Shown: in pieces, positions 39,590 through 51,005 of the stretch
Position numbering within the stretch: position 1 is the first letter of the stretch
Layout: the number at the start of each line of letters is the position of its first letter
Assembly: GCA_024709165.1 (NCBI GenBank)
Contig: JANJXF010000142.1
Span: 1 to 57,990 of the forward strand
From: Thiobacillus sp.
GTDB lineage: Bacteria; Pseudomonadota; Gammaproteobacteria; Burkholderiales; Thiobacillaceae
Reading direction: 5' to 3'
Length of the DNA stretch: 57,990 bases
Position numbers and translations under genes: made by a program
The notes under the pieces: model-generated
What the model was told of the DNA's origin: nothing
The model's database searches: none
The model's input: the letters and a program-made list of their open reading frames with translations, nothing else

Positions 39590-40756
39590 ATGATTTTCAT
39601 GATGGGTCACCCTCACATCCCTCGCGCTCGTCCCAGCCGGGGAGTGCAGCCTTGGGATTATGCACGACAGAAAGCTTTGCAGGTGGAGAGGATAGACGTG
39701 CCCGAAGTAATTTGGTGGGGTCGGTTCGATCCGGGTTATTCCCGGAACCGCATCGTTCTCAAGTCGTTTGCCGATCTCGGCTGGACGATCCGGCAATTTC
39801 GTCCCGCTGTTGCCGCAGTTGCAGACTGGGAAGCGCGCATACGCCGGCTTCCGCGTCCCAATCTGGTATGGGTTCCTTGTTTCAGGCAGCGCGATTTGCC
39901 GGCCGCCAGCCGCTGGGCACGTACACATGGTGTCCCGCTGATCTTCGATCCGCTCATATCGGCTTACGACAAGCAGGTCGATGAACGAAGAAAACTGTCC
40001 CCCTCCGACTTTCGGGCACGTCGTTTGAAGGCCTGGGAAAGCTCGCTGTTCCAGCGTGCGGATCGAATCATCGCCGACACGCCGGCGCACGCCAAATACT
40101 TCAGAGAAGTGCTTGGTGTTGCGGAGGAGAAAATACAGGTGATTTACGTAGGTGCCGAAGCGGCACTTTTCAATCCAGTCCCCCCGCTATCCGGCGATCG
40201 GCGCGTCGAAGTTCTGTTTTACGGAAGTTTCATTCCACTGCAAGGGCCCGAGGTTGTCGTTGAAGCCGCAAGACGTTACCAAGGGCCTCCCGCACGATGG
40301 GTCCTGCTCGGCCAGGGTCCCCTGCGTTCTACGTGCGAAGCGCAGGCCAAGGGTGTGGCCAATATCACATTCGAAGATTGGGTGCCGTATGCTCAACTAC
40401 CGGCCCGCATTCACCAAGCCGACATTCTTCTCGGCATTTTCGGCACCACACCGAAGGCAAACCGCGTCATCCCGAACAAGGTTTTTCAGTCCCTGGCCTG
40501 CGGACGGGTTGTCGTGACACGCTCGGCAGACGCGTATTCCGCGGCGCTCTGCGAAAAACGCGACAGCGGCCTGGTCTGGGTGCCGGCCGGTACTGCGCAA
40601 TCTCTTGCCGAAGCGGTCGCCGCACTGGCCAGCGACCGTGGCAAATTGAGCCAACTGAGTAAAGCCGCCACAACTACCAGCCAGCAGCATTTTTCTGAAA
40701 ACATCGTGCGCATGCAATTGCACGACACCCTGCGAGGATTAGTTGCACATGAATGA
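39590..40756 (+). CDS. Glycosyltransferase family 4; true start may be GTG at 39683 or 39698
   Basis: VEVLFYGSFIPLQGPEVVVEAARRY...WVLLGQGPLRS...ITFEDWVPYAQLPARIHQADILLGIFGTTPKANRVIPNKVFQSLACGRVVVT. Confidence 0.88.
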   Translation: MIFMMGHPHIPRARPSRGVQPWDYARQKALQVERIDVPEVIWWGRFDPGYSRNRIVLKSFADLGWTIRQFRPAVAAVADWEARIRRLPRPNLVWVPCFRQRDLPAASRWARTHGVPLIFDPLISAYDKQVDERRKLSPSDFRARRLKAWESSLFQRADRIIADTPAHAKYFREVLGVAEEKIQVIYVGAEAALFNPVPPLSGDRRVEVLFYGSFIPLQGPEVVVEAARRYQGPPARWVLLGQGPLRSTCEAQAKGVANITFEDWVPYAQLPARIHQADILLGIFGTTPKANRVIPNKVFQSLACGRVVVTRSADAYSAALCEKRDSGLVWVPAGTAQSLAEAVAALASDRGKLSQLSKAATTTSQQHFSENIVRMQLHDTLRGLVAHE

Positions 40757-40792
40757 CACTGTCATGTTCCCTGGCCACCTCGACCCGCAGCC

Positions 40793-42064
40793 ATGCGTTC
40801 TGTAACGATGGCCGTCAGTCCCACCCAGCCCGGCCTGACCTGGGTTCTATTTGCATGTTTCGTGCTATTCCCGTTCAAGCGATCCGCCGAACTGCCGTTA
40901 TTGATCATGGCCGTCGGAGGCGTCATTCTTATCTGGAAAAACCATCGCATATTGTGCCGCACATCATCGGCGAAGGTCTTCACCGCGCTGTTTGCCTGTA
41001 TCTGGCTGCCCATCGTGACATCTTTGCCTGACAGCTATGGCCCGAGCAAATCCATAGGAACGGCGCTTTCGTTCGTCCGGCTATATCTCGCAGGGATTTA
41101 CGTCATCTGGATCCTGAGTCAAGAACGTCAGGCCAATTTTTTTGCCAGGCTTCTCGCAATCCTTGCAGCAATCTGGGTGGCCGATGCACTCATCCAGGCG
41201 CTTACCGGGACGAACCTGCTCGGCTTTTCACCAGCAGGCACCCGAATCAACGGATTTTTTGGCGAAACCAATCCAAAATTGGGCAACGCCCTGCCGGTTA
41301 TCGCTCCATTCTTGATCCTGTCTCTTCGCGAACGGCCCGTTCTGATGCTTGTCGCTGCCATCATAACGGGAGCCGTTGTCATTCTGGCAGGAAGCCGCGG
41401 TGGTTGGGTGAGCTACGGGGTGGTCTGCATCTGGTTAATCTTTTCAGAGACACAAAGACGCTGCGTGCCACTTCGGAATACGGCCATGGTCGCCCTGCTC
41501 GCAGCACTCATCGGATCTCTTGCGGTACTTCAATTTCCCGCCGCTCAACAACGTCTGGATCAAACCTTGCTCCTCTTTTCCGGTGACGAAGAAAAAGTGG
41601 ATCAGGCGCTCTCCAATCGGTGGACCTTATGGAAAGGGGTTGCCACCATGGTCGAAGCTCATCCAGTCAATGGGGTAGGCGCACGCGCCTTCCGCTATGC
41701 CTATCCTCGATTTTCGCCGCCCGATGACCCGTTCATCTCGCACGAGCAGCAGTCCCAACGGAAAACGGGAGCATTCTATGCGCACCAGATTGCCGCCGAG
41801 GTCCTGACCGAAACCGGTGCAATCGGTTTGACCGGTCTCGGTCTGTTCTACTGGTTGCTCATCCGCAACTGGTGGCGCGCTGAAGCACAGATCAGAACCC
41901 GTACATTACCCTTCGCAATGGGTTTGCTAGCCTGGGTTTTTCCGTTCAACACTCACCCCTCATTCTATTCTGCCCAATGGTCCATCATGATTTGGCTGAT
42001 GATCGCAATGTGGTGTGCCATTCTATTTCCACTGACGGACAAACCACATCACGCCAGCGCCTGA
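40793..42064 (+). CDS. O-antigen ligase / polymerase family membrane protein
   Basis: Multiple TM segments; FGETNPKLGNALPVIAPFLIL, ILAGSRGGWVSY, NRWTLWKGVATMVEAHPVNGVGARAFRYAYP. Confidence 0.88.
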   Translation: MRSVTMAVSPTQPGLTWVLFACFVLFPFKRSAELPLLIMAVGGVILIWKNHRILCRTSSAKVFTALFACIWLPIVTSLPDSYGPSKSIGTALSFVRLYLAGIYVIWILSQERQANFFARLLAILAAIWVADALIQALTGTNLLGFSPAGTRINGFFGETNPKLGNALPVIAPFLILSLRERPVLMLVAAIITGAVVILAGSRGGWVSYGVVCIWLIFSETQRRCVPLRNTAMVALLAALIGSLAVLQFPAAQQRLDQTLLLFSGDEEKVDQALSNRWTLWKGVATMVEAHPVNGVGARAFRYAYPRFSPPDDPFISHEQQSQRKTGAFYAHQIAAEVLTETGAIGLTGLGLFYWLLIRNWWRAEAQIRTRTLPFAMGLLAWVFPFNTHPSFYSAQWSIMIWLMIAMWCAILFPLTDKPHHASA

Positions 42065-43920
42065 CCATAGCGTTCCTGCCGATGCTCAGGCACGTCGGGC
42101 ATATGAATATCGTATTCCGGCACCCACGCCTTCAACTGTTTCTTGACGGTGAACTCGTCATGGTGTTCCGCACTCGTCATCCATGCCATGCATTGGCCAT
42201 ACCATGCCACGTCTCCGGCGCGCGCCAAGGCCACTCGCAACTTGGGGTGGGGTGTCGGCTGCGTGGTTTCCTCGTCGGCGAGCAACTCCTCGTAAAGTTT
42301 CTCACCCGGCCGCAGGCCGGTATATTCGATGCGCATGCTGTTCTCGTCCATGCCAGACAGCTGGACCATCAGCCTTGCCAGCTCGGCGATTTTTACCGGT
42401 TCGCCCATGTCGAGCACGAAGATCTCCCCGCCCTTGCCCATGAGGCCCGCCTGCAGCACGAGCTGCGCGGCTTCCGACAGCGACATGAAGTAGCGGGTGA
42501 TGTCCGGATGGGTGACGGTCACAGGACCGCCCGCCTCGATCTGTTTCTGAAATTTTGGAATAACACTGCCGGACGAACCCAAAACATTGCCAAAGCGCAC
42601 TGAAATGAAGCGCGTGTCATCCGGTCGTTGCATCGCCTGGCAAATCATCTCCGCAAGTCGCTTGCTGGCGCCCATCACGCTGGTTGGATTCACCGCCTTG
42701 TCAGTGGAGATCATTACAAACTTATCCACTCCGTTGGCCTGAGCAGCCGCAGCGACGATCTGGGTGCCCAACACGTTATTGCGTACCGCCTCCCACGCAT
42801 TGCTTGTCTCCATCAGCGGCACATGCTTGTAGGCTGCAGCATGGAACACGACGGCAGGGCGCTCTCCCATCATGATCTCATTGACCCGCTCGGCGTCCTT
42901 GATGTCGCCAATCACCGGCTCCATGCCAAGGTCGGGAAAACGTTGCGCCAATTCCTGTTCCAGGGCGTACAAGGCCAGTTCGGACAGCTCGAAGAGCACC
43001 AACTTCTTCGGTGCAAAACGAGCAATCTGGCGACACAGCTCCGAACCAATCGAGCCTCCCGCTCCGGTCACCATCACGACCTGCCCCGTCAACAACCGAT
43101 GCAGGCCACTGTTGTCGAGCCTGACGGGATCGCGCCCCAGCAGATCATCGAGTTCAATCCGTCGCAGGCTCGACACGGACACCCTGCCTGCGACCAGATC
43201 TTCGAGGGAGGGGACGGTGAGAACATTGAGCCCCGCTCCAGTGCAAATATCGGTGACCATCTTCCGAACACCATGGTCTGCCGACGGCAGCGCCAGCACA
43301 ACGTCATCGACATTCATGCGGCGCGCGAAGCTGGCGATGTCCTCCAGCGTTCCCAGAACGGGGATGCCTTGCACGAGGCGCCCCTGCTTTTCGCGGCTGT
43401 CGTCCAGCAGCCCCACCACATGAAAGCCCGCCGGGTTGCGTGCCAATTCACGGAGCAGGAAATCCGCCGCAGATCCGGCGCCCGCAACCAGAACGGGCCG
43501 GCTGCCCGGATGCACGATGCTGGCAAGCTTGTGTTCCTTCCACGCCCGGTAGGCCAGTCTGCTGCCCCCCATCATCAGCAACAGCAATATGGGATCAAGT
43601 ATCAGTACGGAATGAGGAATCCGGCTGCCGTAACGGAGCAGCGCAAGGATGGCCGGCACCGACACCGCAGCGATGGCCACCGCCTTCATGATGCGCTTGA
43701 GGTCGGGCAGGCTGGCGAAACGCCAAATCCCCCGATAGAGGCCAAAATGCCAGAAAATGAGCGCCTGCACCGGAACCACCCAGATCAATGTCGAAAGAGC
43801 GCGGGACATCAGTTCCGAAGGAATCGCCAGATTGGAATGCAGCCAATACGCCCCCACCCAGGCCAATATGGCCATGAGAATGTCGTAGAGAATAATGGCA
43901 AGAGTACGGGAGCTGATCAT
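42049..43920 (-). CDS. Membrane-bound nucleoside-diphosphate-sugar 4,6-dehydratase (WbpM/CapD-like)
   Basis: N-terminal TM region; VMVTGAGGSIGSELCRQIARF...FHAAAYKHVPLME...ISTDKAVNPTSVMGASKRLAEM...RFGNVLGSSGSVIPKF. Confidence 0.94.
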   Translation of the reverse strand: MISSRTLAIILYDILMAILAWVGAYWLHSNLAIPSELMSRALSTLIWVVPVQALIFWHFGLYRGIWRFASLPDLKRIMKAVAIAAVSVPAILALLRYGSRIPHSVLILDPILLLLMMGGSRLAYRAWKEHKLASIVHPGSRPVLVAGAGSAADFLLRELARNPAGFHVVGLLDDSREKQGRLVQGIPVLGTLEDIASFARRMNVDDVVLALPSADHGVRKMVTDICTGAGLNVLTVPSLEDLVAGRVSVSSLRRIELDDLLGRDPVRLDNSGLHRLLTGQVVMVTGAGGSIGSELCRQIARFAPKKLVLFELSELALYALEQELAQRFPDLGMEPVIGDIKDAERVNEIMMGERPAVVFHAAAYKHVPLMETSNAWEAVRNNVLGTQIVAAAAQANGVDKFVMISTDKAVNPTSVMGASKRLAEMICQAMQRPDDTRFISVRFGNVLGSSGSVIPKFQKQIEAGGPVTVTHPDITRYFMSLSEAAQLVLQAGLMGKGGEIFVLDMGEPVKIAELARLMVQLSGMDENSMRIEYTGLRPGEKLYEELLADEETTQPTPHPKLRVALARAGDVAWYGQCMAWMTSAEHHDEFTVKKQLKAWVPEYDIHMPDVPEHRQERYGQALA

Positions 43921-44870
43921 CGTTGGAAATGCCGCCACCGGTAGTCGATGCCAAGAAAAATCGCGAGATGGAGCAATACCGCGGTCAGAATCGACCCATT
44001 CGAATACTCCGGACGGAGATGTTGCGCAAACGCCAGCGCAGCCATGGCGAGCATGAGTCCATACGCTGCCCACGCGAGCTGTCGATGCGTGGCGCCCATC
44101 ATCACGACGCGCTGATAGTAATGCGAACGATGCGCTTGGCCGATATTTTCGCGCTTGAGCGCACGTCTGACAAGCGTGACGCTGGCATCGGCGACGAAAG
44201 GCAGGAAGACGAGCAGCGGAAGCGGCCACGACCAGATCCCGCGTTGCACGCCCAGCATGCCGATTGCCGCAGCGAGGAATCCGAGGGGAATCGAGCCAAC
44301 GTCACCCATGAAAAGTCGTGCGGGTGGGAAATTGAAGCGCAGAAAAGCCAGTGAGGCGCCTGCTAGCGCGCCACAAAAGGCCGCCACCGCCTGCGCGCCC
44401 GCCATCCATGCGACGAATGCGAACGCGCCAAAGCCGATTGTCGCCATACCGCCTGCCAAACCATCTGCACCATCCATGAAATTATAAAGATTAGTCGCCC
44501 AAGCGGCCACCAACACCGTAAACACGAGCCACCCACCGGCAACACCCAGCGCGGTCATGCAAAGCGCGGCCGTGGCACAGTGTGCGAAAAGACGAACACG
44601 CACGGAAAGCCCCCGCATGTCGTCGATGAGCGACACCACGGCCAACGCGAGTGCCCCTCCGGTTATCACCAGGAGCGTGTCGTCAGCGAGCCATAAGGAA
44701 GCGACTGCCAGCGCCACCATGATTCCCAACCCCCCAACACGCGGGGTCGGCCGTTCATGCAGAGAACGTTCGTTCGGGCGATCCATCGGCAGGTGCGCAC
44801 GATTCCTCAGCAAGTACGCCAGCACACCCCAGCACACGGCAAATGCGACAACAGGCACTGCGCCGTTCAT
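43917..44870 (-). CDS. Undecaprenyl-phosphate glycosyl-1-phosphate transferase (WbpL/WecA-like)
   Basis: NERSLHERPTPRVGGLGIMVAL...NLYNFMDGADGLAGGMA...LFMGDVGSIPLGFL. Confidence 0.94.
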   Translation of the reverse strand: MNGAVPVVAFAVCWGVLAYLLRNRAHLPMDRPNERSLHERPTPRVGGLGIMVALAVASLWLADDTLLVITGGALALAVVSLIDDMRGLSVRVRLFAHCATAALCMTALGVAGGWLVFTVLVAAWATNLYNFMDGADGLAGGMATIGFGAFAFVAWMAGAQAVAAFCGALAGASLAFLRFNFPPARLFMGDVGSIPLGFLAAAIGMLGVQRGIWSWPLPLLVFLPFVADASVTLVRRALKRENIGQAHRSHYYQRVVMMGATHRQLAWAAYGLMLAMAALAFAQHLRPEYSNGSILTAVLLHLAIFLGIDYRWRHFQR

Positions 44871-45811
44871 GCCGATGCCGCCACGGTTGCAGCCAGCCCC
44901 ACGTTCATCGAGTAAGGCGGAAGCCACCCGAGCTGCGAACGGATGGCAGAGCTGTCCACGTAAAGGGAACCCATCAGGCGGTTGAGCTCTGCCGTCCTCC
45001 CGAGCAGCCGACCCATCGCCTGGAGCATCCACGGCGGCACCGAAAACAGGCGTGCCGGGCGGCCCATCGCCTGTGCCAGCGCGCGAATCAGTTGCGGCGT
45101 CGAAACCGCCCTGCCATCGTCGAGCAGAAAAGTCCGGCCGGCGGCGTCGGGATGCTCCAGGCACAGACGAAGCGCATCCGTAAGATTGCCAAGGTAGAGC
45201 AGACTGCGATGGTTGTGGATCGCGTCCAGGGGCAACGGCCACCCCCGTTCGATTGCGTGTATCAGTTGCAGGAAGTTTGCCCTGACTCCCGGCCCGTACA
45301 CCAGAGGCGGCCGAAGAACGACGATCTCCAGGCCGGTTTCCCTCGAGATCCGATGCAAGCCCTGTTCAGCCTCCCATTTGGACATGGCGTAAACGCCCAC
45401 CGGCGCCGGCACGTCCGTCTCGCGGTAGGGCTGAGAGCTTCCCTCGCCGTTGACCTTGACCGTGCTCACGAAGACGAAGCGTTTCACACCAGCTTGTGCA
45501 GCCTGCCTGGCAAGACTGAGCGTCGCTTCGGTATTGATCTGCCGATAGACCGGCAAATCTCCGGCATCGCGTGCCGACGTGTCGTGTACACGCGCGGCCA
45601 GATGAATGATGCCGTCGCAGCCCGACAAGATGGCGCGCCAGTCAGTAACGGACCCGATATCCCCGACCACCGCCTCATCCGGCAGACCCACGCTGTTTCG
45701 CACCACGGGCGTGACCCGATGGTGCGATTGCACCAGGCCCTCGCACAAGGCGCGACCGACAAATCCGGCCGCACCCGTGACCGCCACCTGCAAGCCCTGC
45801 AATGTGTTCAT
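44867..45811 (-). CDS. NAD-dependent sugar epimerase (WbpK/WbpV-like)
   Basis: VAVTGAAGFVGRALCEGL...IIHLAARVHDTSARD...FVFVSTVKVNGEGS...YAMSKWEAEQGL. Confidence 0.92.
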   Translation of the reverse strand: MNTLQGLQVAVTGAAGFVGRALCEGLVQSHHRVTPVVRNSVGLPDEAVVGDIGSVTDWRAILSGCDGIIHLAARVHDTSARDAGDLPVYRQINTEATLSLARQAAQAGVKRFVFVSTVKVNGEGSSQPYRETDVPAPVGVYAMSKWEAEQGLHRISRETGLEIVVLRPPLVYGPGVRANFLQLIHAIERGWPLPLDAIHNHRSLLYLGNLTDALRLCLEHPDAAGRTFLLDDGRAVSTPQLIRALAQAMGRPARLFSVPPWMLQAMGRLLGRTAELNRLMGSLYVDSSAIRSQLGWLPPYSMNVGLAATVAASA

Positions 45812-46560
45812 GAAGCACGTACCGCCCTGGGTGAACGCAACGCATATTTCCAGAAATAGCGCATCATGCTGCGCGCATGCCAGCGCATGAACTGCAAATT
45901 GTGTCGACTCGTGCGGCGCGCATTGTGAAACGCCTGCGTCTTGGGGCACGCGAGGACCTGTTGCCCAGCCAGCCCAAGCCGCATGCAGAGATCAACATCC
46001 TCGTAATACAGAAAGAAAGCTTCGTCGAAGCCTCCAACGCAGGCGAAGCTTTCAGAGCGAAGCAACATGAACATCCCACCCACCCAATCCGCGACGAATG
46101 TTTCATCATCCAGATGAAAGGAATAACGGCCATCACCCAGCCCTGCCATTTTCCCGGCCAACGAAGGCAGTGTCGGAAAATGACGGATGCTGTCCTCGAT
46201 CCTGCCGTCCATCGTCAGTACCGCGGGCGCGATTACCGCTCCGCCGAGCCGGGAAGCTTCCTTTATCAGCACTGGAAATGGGTTCTGTAAAATCCGGATA
46301 TCGGGGTTCATGACACAAAACCATTCACCCGTTGCCCGTTGAAAAGCAGCGTTATGGTTTGCGCCGAACCCTCTAGGCAGCGAATTCCGTATTATTGTCA
46401 ACGGGTATTCAAAATCCGCTGCGCTGAACGGCAGATCTTCGGAGACATTGAGCGTCAGAAAAACCTCGGCAGACGCGGATTCAAGCAAGAGCGAGAGATC
46501 CTGAAGAATCTGTCGAACCAGTTGTCCCTGGCCGTGGCTAACAATGGAAATGGAAATCAT
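45808..46560 (-). CDS. Glycosyltransferase family 2
   Basis: MISISIVSHGQGQLVRQIL...LPRGFGANHNAAFQRATGEWFCVMNPDIRI...DWVGGMFMLLRSESFACVGGFDEAFFLYYEDVDLCMR. Confidence 0.93.
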   Translation of the reverse strand: MISISIVSHGQGQLVRQILQDLSLLLESASAEVFLTLNVSEDLPFSAADFEYPLTIIRNSLPRGFGANHNAAFQRATGEWFCVMNPDIRILQNPFPVLIKEASRLGGAVIAPAVLTMDGRIEDSIRHFPTLPSLAGKMAGLGDGRYSFHLDDETFVADWVGGMFMLLRSESFACVGGFDEAFFLYYEDVDLCMRLGLAGQQVLACPKTQAFHNARRTSRHNLQFMRWHARSMMRYFWKYALRSPRAVRAS

Positions 46561-46749
46561 CAGAGGCAGAGGGATCGCTCTCCAATTGGGAGGGGGTTCC
46601 CGGTAAGCAGTTCGGGATCATGCGAACTGGCCGCCTCCCGCAGGGCCGACCATGCCTATGGCGCAGCCTGAAAAATCCCCGATACGGCTGGCACAGGAAA
46701 ATAACACCACCTCACGCGAATTGAATACATACCTTTCCGCTCCAGGAAA

Positions 46750-47415
46750 TCATGGGGTTAACGCCTCATTTCTCGTTGCGACCGCAAACGCATCCACTAC
46801 CGGCTGAATCGCCTCCCGTTTGAGTTTCAAAGCCGCCTGATTCACCACCAGCCTCGAGCTGATGTCGCCGATGTGCTCGACGGCGACCAAGCCGTTGGCC
46901 CTGAGCGTTCCGCCGGTGGAGACGAGGTCGACAATGACGTCGGACAGGCCGACCAAGGGAGCAAGTTCCATTGAGCCGTACAACTTGATGAGGTTGATGT
47001 GCACGCCCTTGGCGGCAAAGTGTTCGCGGGCGGCGTTGACGTATTTGGTGGCGACGCGAATGCGCGCACCCTGCTTCACCTGTCCGGCATAGTCGTAGCC
47101 CTCGCGCACCGCGACCATCATGCGGCATGTGGCGATCCTGAGGTCGAGCGGCTGATACAGGCCGTTTCCACCGTGCTCGTTCAACACATCCTTGCCGGCG
47201 ACACCAAGGTCCGCCGCGCCGTACTGCACATAGGTCGGCACATCACTCGCACGCACGATGATGAGGCGCACATCGTCGCGGTTGGTGCCGATGATGAGCT
47301 TGCGCGAGGACTCTGGATTCTCTGACGGCGCGATACCTGCCGCAGCCAGCAGGGGCAAGGTTTCTTCGAAGATGCGGCCTTTTGACAGGGCGACGGTGAT
47401 GCCGGTATGGGTCAT
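46750..47415 (-). CDS. hisG: ATP phosphoribosyltransferase (short form)
   Basis: [18 protein letters not shown]...[20 protein letters not shown]...[18 protein letters not shown]. Confidence 0.96.
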   Translation of the reverse strand: MTHTGITVALSKGRIFEETLPLLAAAGIAPSENPESSRKLIIGTNRDDVRLIIVRASDVPTYVQYGAADLGVAGKDVLNEHGGNGLYQPLDLRIATCRMMVAVREGYDYAGQVKQGARIRVATKYVNAAREHFAAKGVHINLIKLYGSMELAPLVGLSDVIVDLVSTGGTLRANGLVAVEHIGDISSRLVVNQAALKLKREAIQPVVDAFAVATRNEALTP

Positions 47416-47425
47416 GTTCTCGCGC

Positions 47426-48679
<1,254 letters not shown>

Positions 48680-48916
48680 TCAGCGACTGGCCCAGTCCTC
48701 AGGCGTGTAGGTCTTCATCGACAATGCGTGGATCTGCGCGTGCATGCGCGTGCCGAGCGCATCGTAGACAAGGCGGTGCTGCTGCACCATGTTCTTCCCG
48801 GCAAAGGCGGGGCTGACGATAACCGCCTGGAAATGCTGGCCGTCACCGTCCAGTTCGATGTGATCGCAGGAGAGCTTTTCGGTGATCCAGCCCTTGATGT
48901 CGTCGGGAGTAACCAT
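48680..48916 (-). CDS. BolA/IbaG family protein
   Basis: HIELDGDGQHFQAVIVSPAFAGKNMVQQHRLVYDALGTRMHAQIHALSMKTYTPEDW. Confidence 0.95.
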   Translation of the reverse strand: MVTPDDIKGWITEKLSCDHIELDGDGQHFQAVIVSPAFAGKNMVQQHRLVYDALGTRMHAQIHALSMKTYTPEDWASR

Positions 48917-48958
48917 GCGCGTCGTGCCTCGCTTTGTTGCCGGCGCCCCCAGCGGGAG

Positions 48959-49714
48959 CTAGTGCCTGAGTTTGTAGCCGCTTCGCAGCAGCATGAGGGA
49001 AAACGCGGATATTGCCACAAAGCTGCCCCCGGCGACCAGCAGGCCGAACCAGGGATCGGCATCGGCCTGGCCGATGAAGGCGTAGCGAAAGCCATCGATC
49101 AGGTAGAACACGGGGTTGAAGCGCGACACCGCCTGCCAGAAGGACGGCAGCGAATGGATCGAGTAGAACACGCCCGACAGGAAGGTAAGCGGCAGAATCA
49201 GGAAGTTCTGGAACGCGGCGAGCTGATCGTATTTCTCCGCCCAGATGCCGGCGACGATGCCGACGGCGCCGAGGTTGGTGCAGGCGAGGAGCGCGAACGC
49301 CAGCAACCACCCCGGGTGTGGAACCTGCCACGGCGCAAACCACAGCGCCACCACCCACACGCCGGCGCCCACCACCAGACCGCGGACGACCGCGGCCCCC
49401 AGATAAGCGAGAAAGAATTCCAGATACGAAAGCGGCGGCAGCAGGACGAACACGATGTTGCCCTGCATTTTCGACTGGATGAGGCTGGACGAGCTGTTGG
49501 CAAAGGCGTTCTGCAGCATGCTCATCATCACCAGCCCCGGCACCAGGAAGCCGGAGTAGGCGACGCCCGGAAACGGCTGCACATGGTCTTCCAGAACGTG
49601 GGAAAAAATCAGGAGGTAGAGCAGCGCGGTGACCACGGGGGCAACGACGGTCTGCACCACGACCTTCCAGAAACGCAACAGTTCCTTGTGGAAGAGTGCA
49701 GGAAATCCGCCCAT
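48959..49714 (-). CDS. ABC-2 type transporter permease
   Basis: Six TM; FHKELLRFWKVVVQTVVAPVVTALLYLLIFSHVL...PFPGVAYSGFLVPGLVMMSMLQNAFANSSSSLIQSK. Confidence 0.94.
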   Translation of the reverse strand: MGGFPALFHKELLRFWKVVVQTVVAPVVTALLYLLIFSHVLEDHVQPFPGVAYSGFLVPGLVMMSMLQNAFANSSSSLIQSKMQGNIVFVLLPPLSYLEFFLAYLGAAVVRGLVVGAGVWVVALWFAPWQVPHPGWLLAFALLACTNLGAVGIVAGIWAEKYDQLAAFQNFLILPLTFLSGVFYSIHSLPSFWQAVSRFNPVFYLIDGFRYAFIGQADADPWFGLLVAGGSFVAISAFSLMLLRSGYKLRH

Positions 49715-49833
49715 TTACGCCTTGGCACCATAAAGATCCGCGGAAACGGTGCACTCGCCGCGACTGACTCCGCCGTGCAACTGCGCACCTTCGGACCGAG
49801 GGCAGCACCTCGTGCAACAGCGTGCGAGTTGTC

Positions 49834-50739
49834 TCATGTACGCCCCATGATGTCAGTGAAGACATCCTCCAGATCGGGCTCTTGCAAACGCAGTTCCTGC
49901 ACACGCAAGCCGGCCGCACGCAAATCTGCGAGCAGGCTTTCCAGCTCGACGTAGTCGCCGAAGTTGACACGCCAGACGCCGTCGTCGTCACGCTGCATGC
50001 GTTCCTGCCAGACGGTCGGCACCGTGTCGGCATTGAGGCGCAGTTGCGCACAATGTTCGTGCGTCCGGCGCAGCAGGTTGCGTGTGGTGTCGCAGGCGAC
50101 GATGCGGCCGCTTTTCAGCATGGCGATGCGGCCACACAGGGCCTGAGCCTCTTCCAGGTAGTGCGTGGTCAGCAGAATGGTGTGACCCTCGCGGTTGAGG
50201 CGGCTGATGAACGCCCACAACGAGCGGCGCAGGTCAACGTCGACACCGGCGGTCGGCTCGTCGAGCACGATCACGGGAGGCTTGTGCACCAGGGCCTGCG
50301 CCACCAGCAGGCGCCGCTTCATGCCACCGGAGAGATCCTGGGTACCTTTGTCCGCATGCGGCGTCAGCGCGAGATGATGCATGATTTCCTCGATCCAGTC
50401 GTCGTTGCGACGCAGACCAAAATATCCGGACTGGATACGCAAGGTTTCGCGCACGTTGAAGAAGGGATCGTAGACCAGTTCCTGCGGCACCACGCCAAGC
50501 GCGCGGCGTGCGGCACGGTAATCGCGCACGACGTCGTGGCCCATGACCGCGGCGATCCCCGCATCGGCGCGCGCGAGTCCCGCGAGGATGGAGATCAGCG
50601 TGGTCTTGCCCGCTCCATTGGGGCCCAGCAGGCCGAAGAACTCGCCAGGCTGGAGGTCGAGCGAGACACCGTCCAATGCCTGCGTGGTACGGAAGCGCTT
50701 GCGCAGGCCCTCGACACGGATCGCTGGCGGTGCGTTCAT
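49834..50739 (-). CDS. ABC transporter ATP-binding protein
   Basis: LGPNGAGKTTLISILAGL, LSGGMKRRLLVAQALVHKPPVIVLDEPTAGVD. Confidence 0.96.
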   Translation of the reverse strand: MNAPPAIRVEGLRKRFRTTQALDGVSLDLQPGEFFGLLGPNGAGKTTLISILAGLARADAGIAAVMGHDVVRDYRAARRALGVVPQELVYDPFFNVRETLRIQSGYFGLRRNDDWIEEIMHHLALTPHADKGTQDLSGGMKRRLLVAQALVHKPPVIVLDEPTAGVDVDLRRSLWAFISRLNREGHTILLTTHYLEEAQALCGRIAMLKSGRIVACDTTRNLLRRTHEHCAQLRLNADTVPTVWQERMQRDDDGVWRVNFGDYVELESLLADLRAAGLRVQELRLQEPDLEDVFTDIMGRT

Positions 50740-51005
50740 GCGGGCAGGAGGTCGGGCACTCCGTAGAGGTCGGCCAGCGTGGCGAAACTGGCAGGTAGCC
50801 CGCTACAGGTGAGTTTGCCGTGGTTCTGGCGCATGGCGCTGAACACCAGCGCGAGCGCGGCGGAATCTGCACGCTCGACGGCAGCGAAGTCCAGCACGTC
50901 GATCCCGGCGACGAGCTGTGGCCGCAATTCGCGCAACAGGCCGCCGACCGTATCGACAGTCACCGTGCCCTCGATGCGGCAACGCCCACCCTCGCAGCGA
51001 ATCAC
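50736..51005 (-). CDS. mlaB: STAS-domain protein MlaB
   Basis: VDTVGGLLRELRPQLVAGIDVLDFAAVERADSAALALVFSAMR; next to mlaC. Confidence 0.88.
   Translation of the reverse strand: MIRCEGGRCRIEGTVTVDTVGGLLRELRPQLVAGIDVLDFAAVERADSAALALVFSAMRQNHGKLTCSGLPASFATLADLYGVPDLLPA

Noticed and set aside
42628-43944. 438-aa plus-strand ORF
   Set aside because: Antisense shadow of the WbpM-like gene.
46339-46671. 110-aa plus-strand ORF
   Set aside because: Mostly antisense to the GT2 gene; no family signature.
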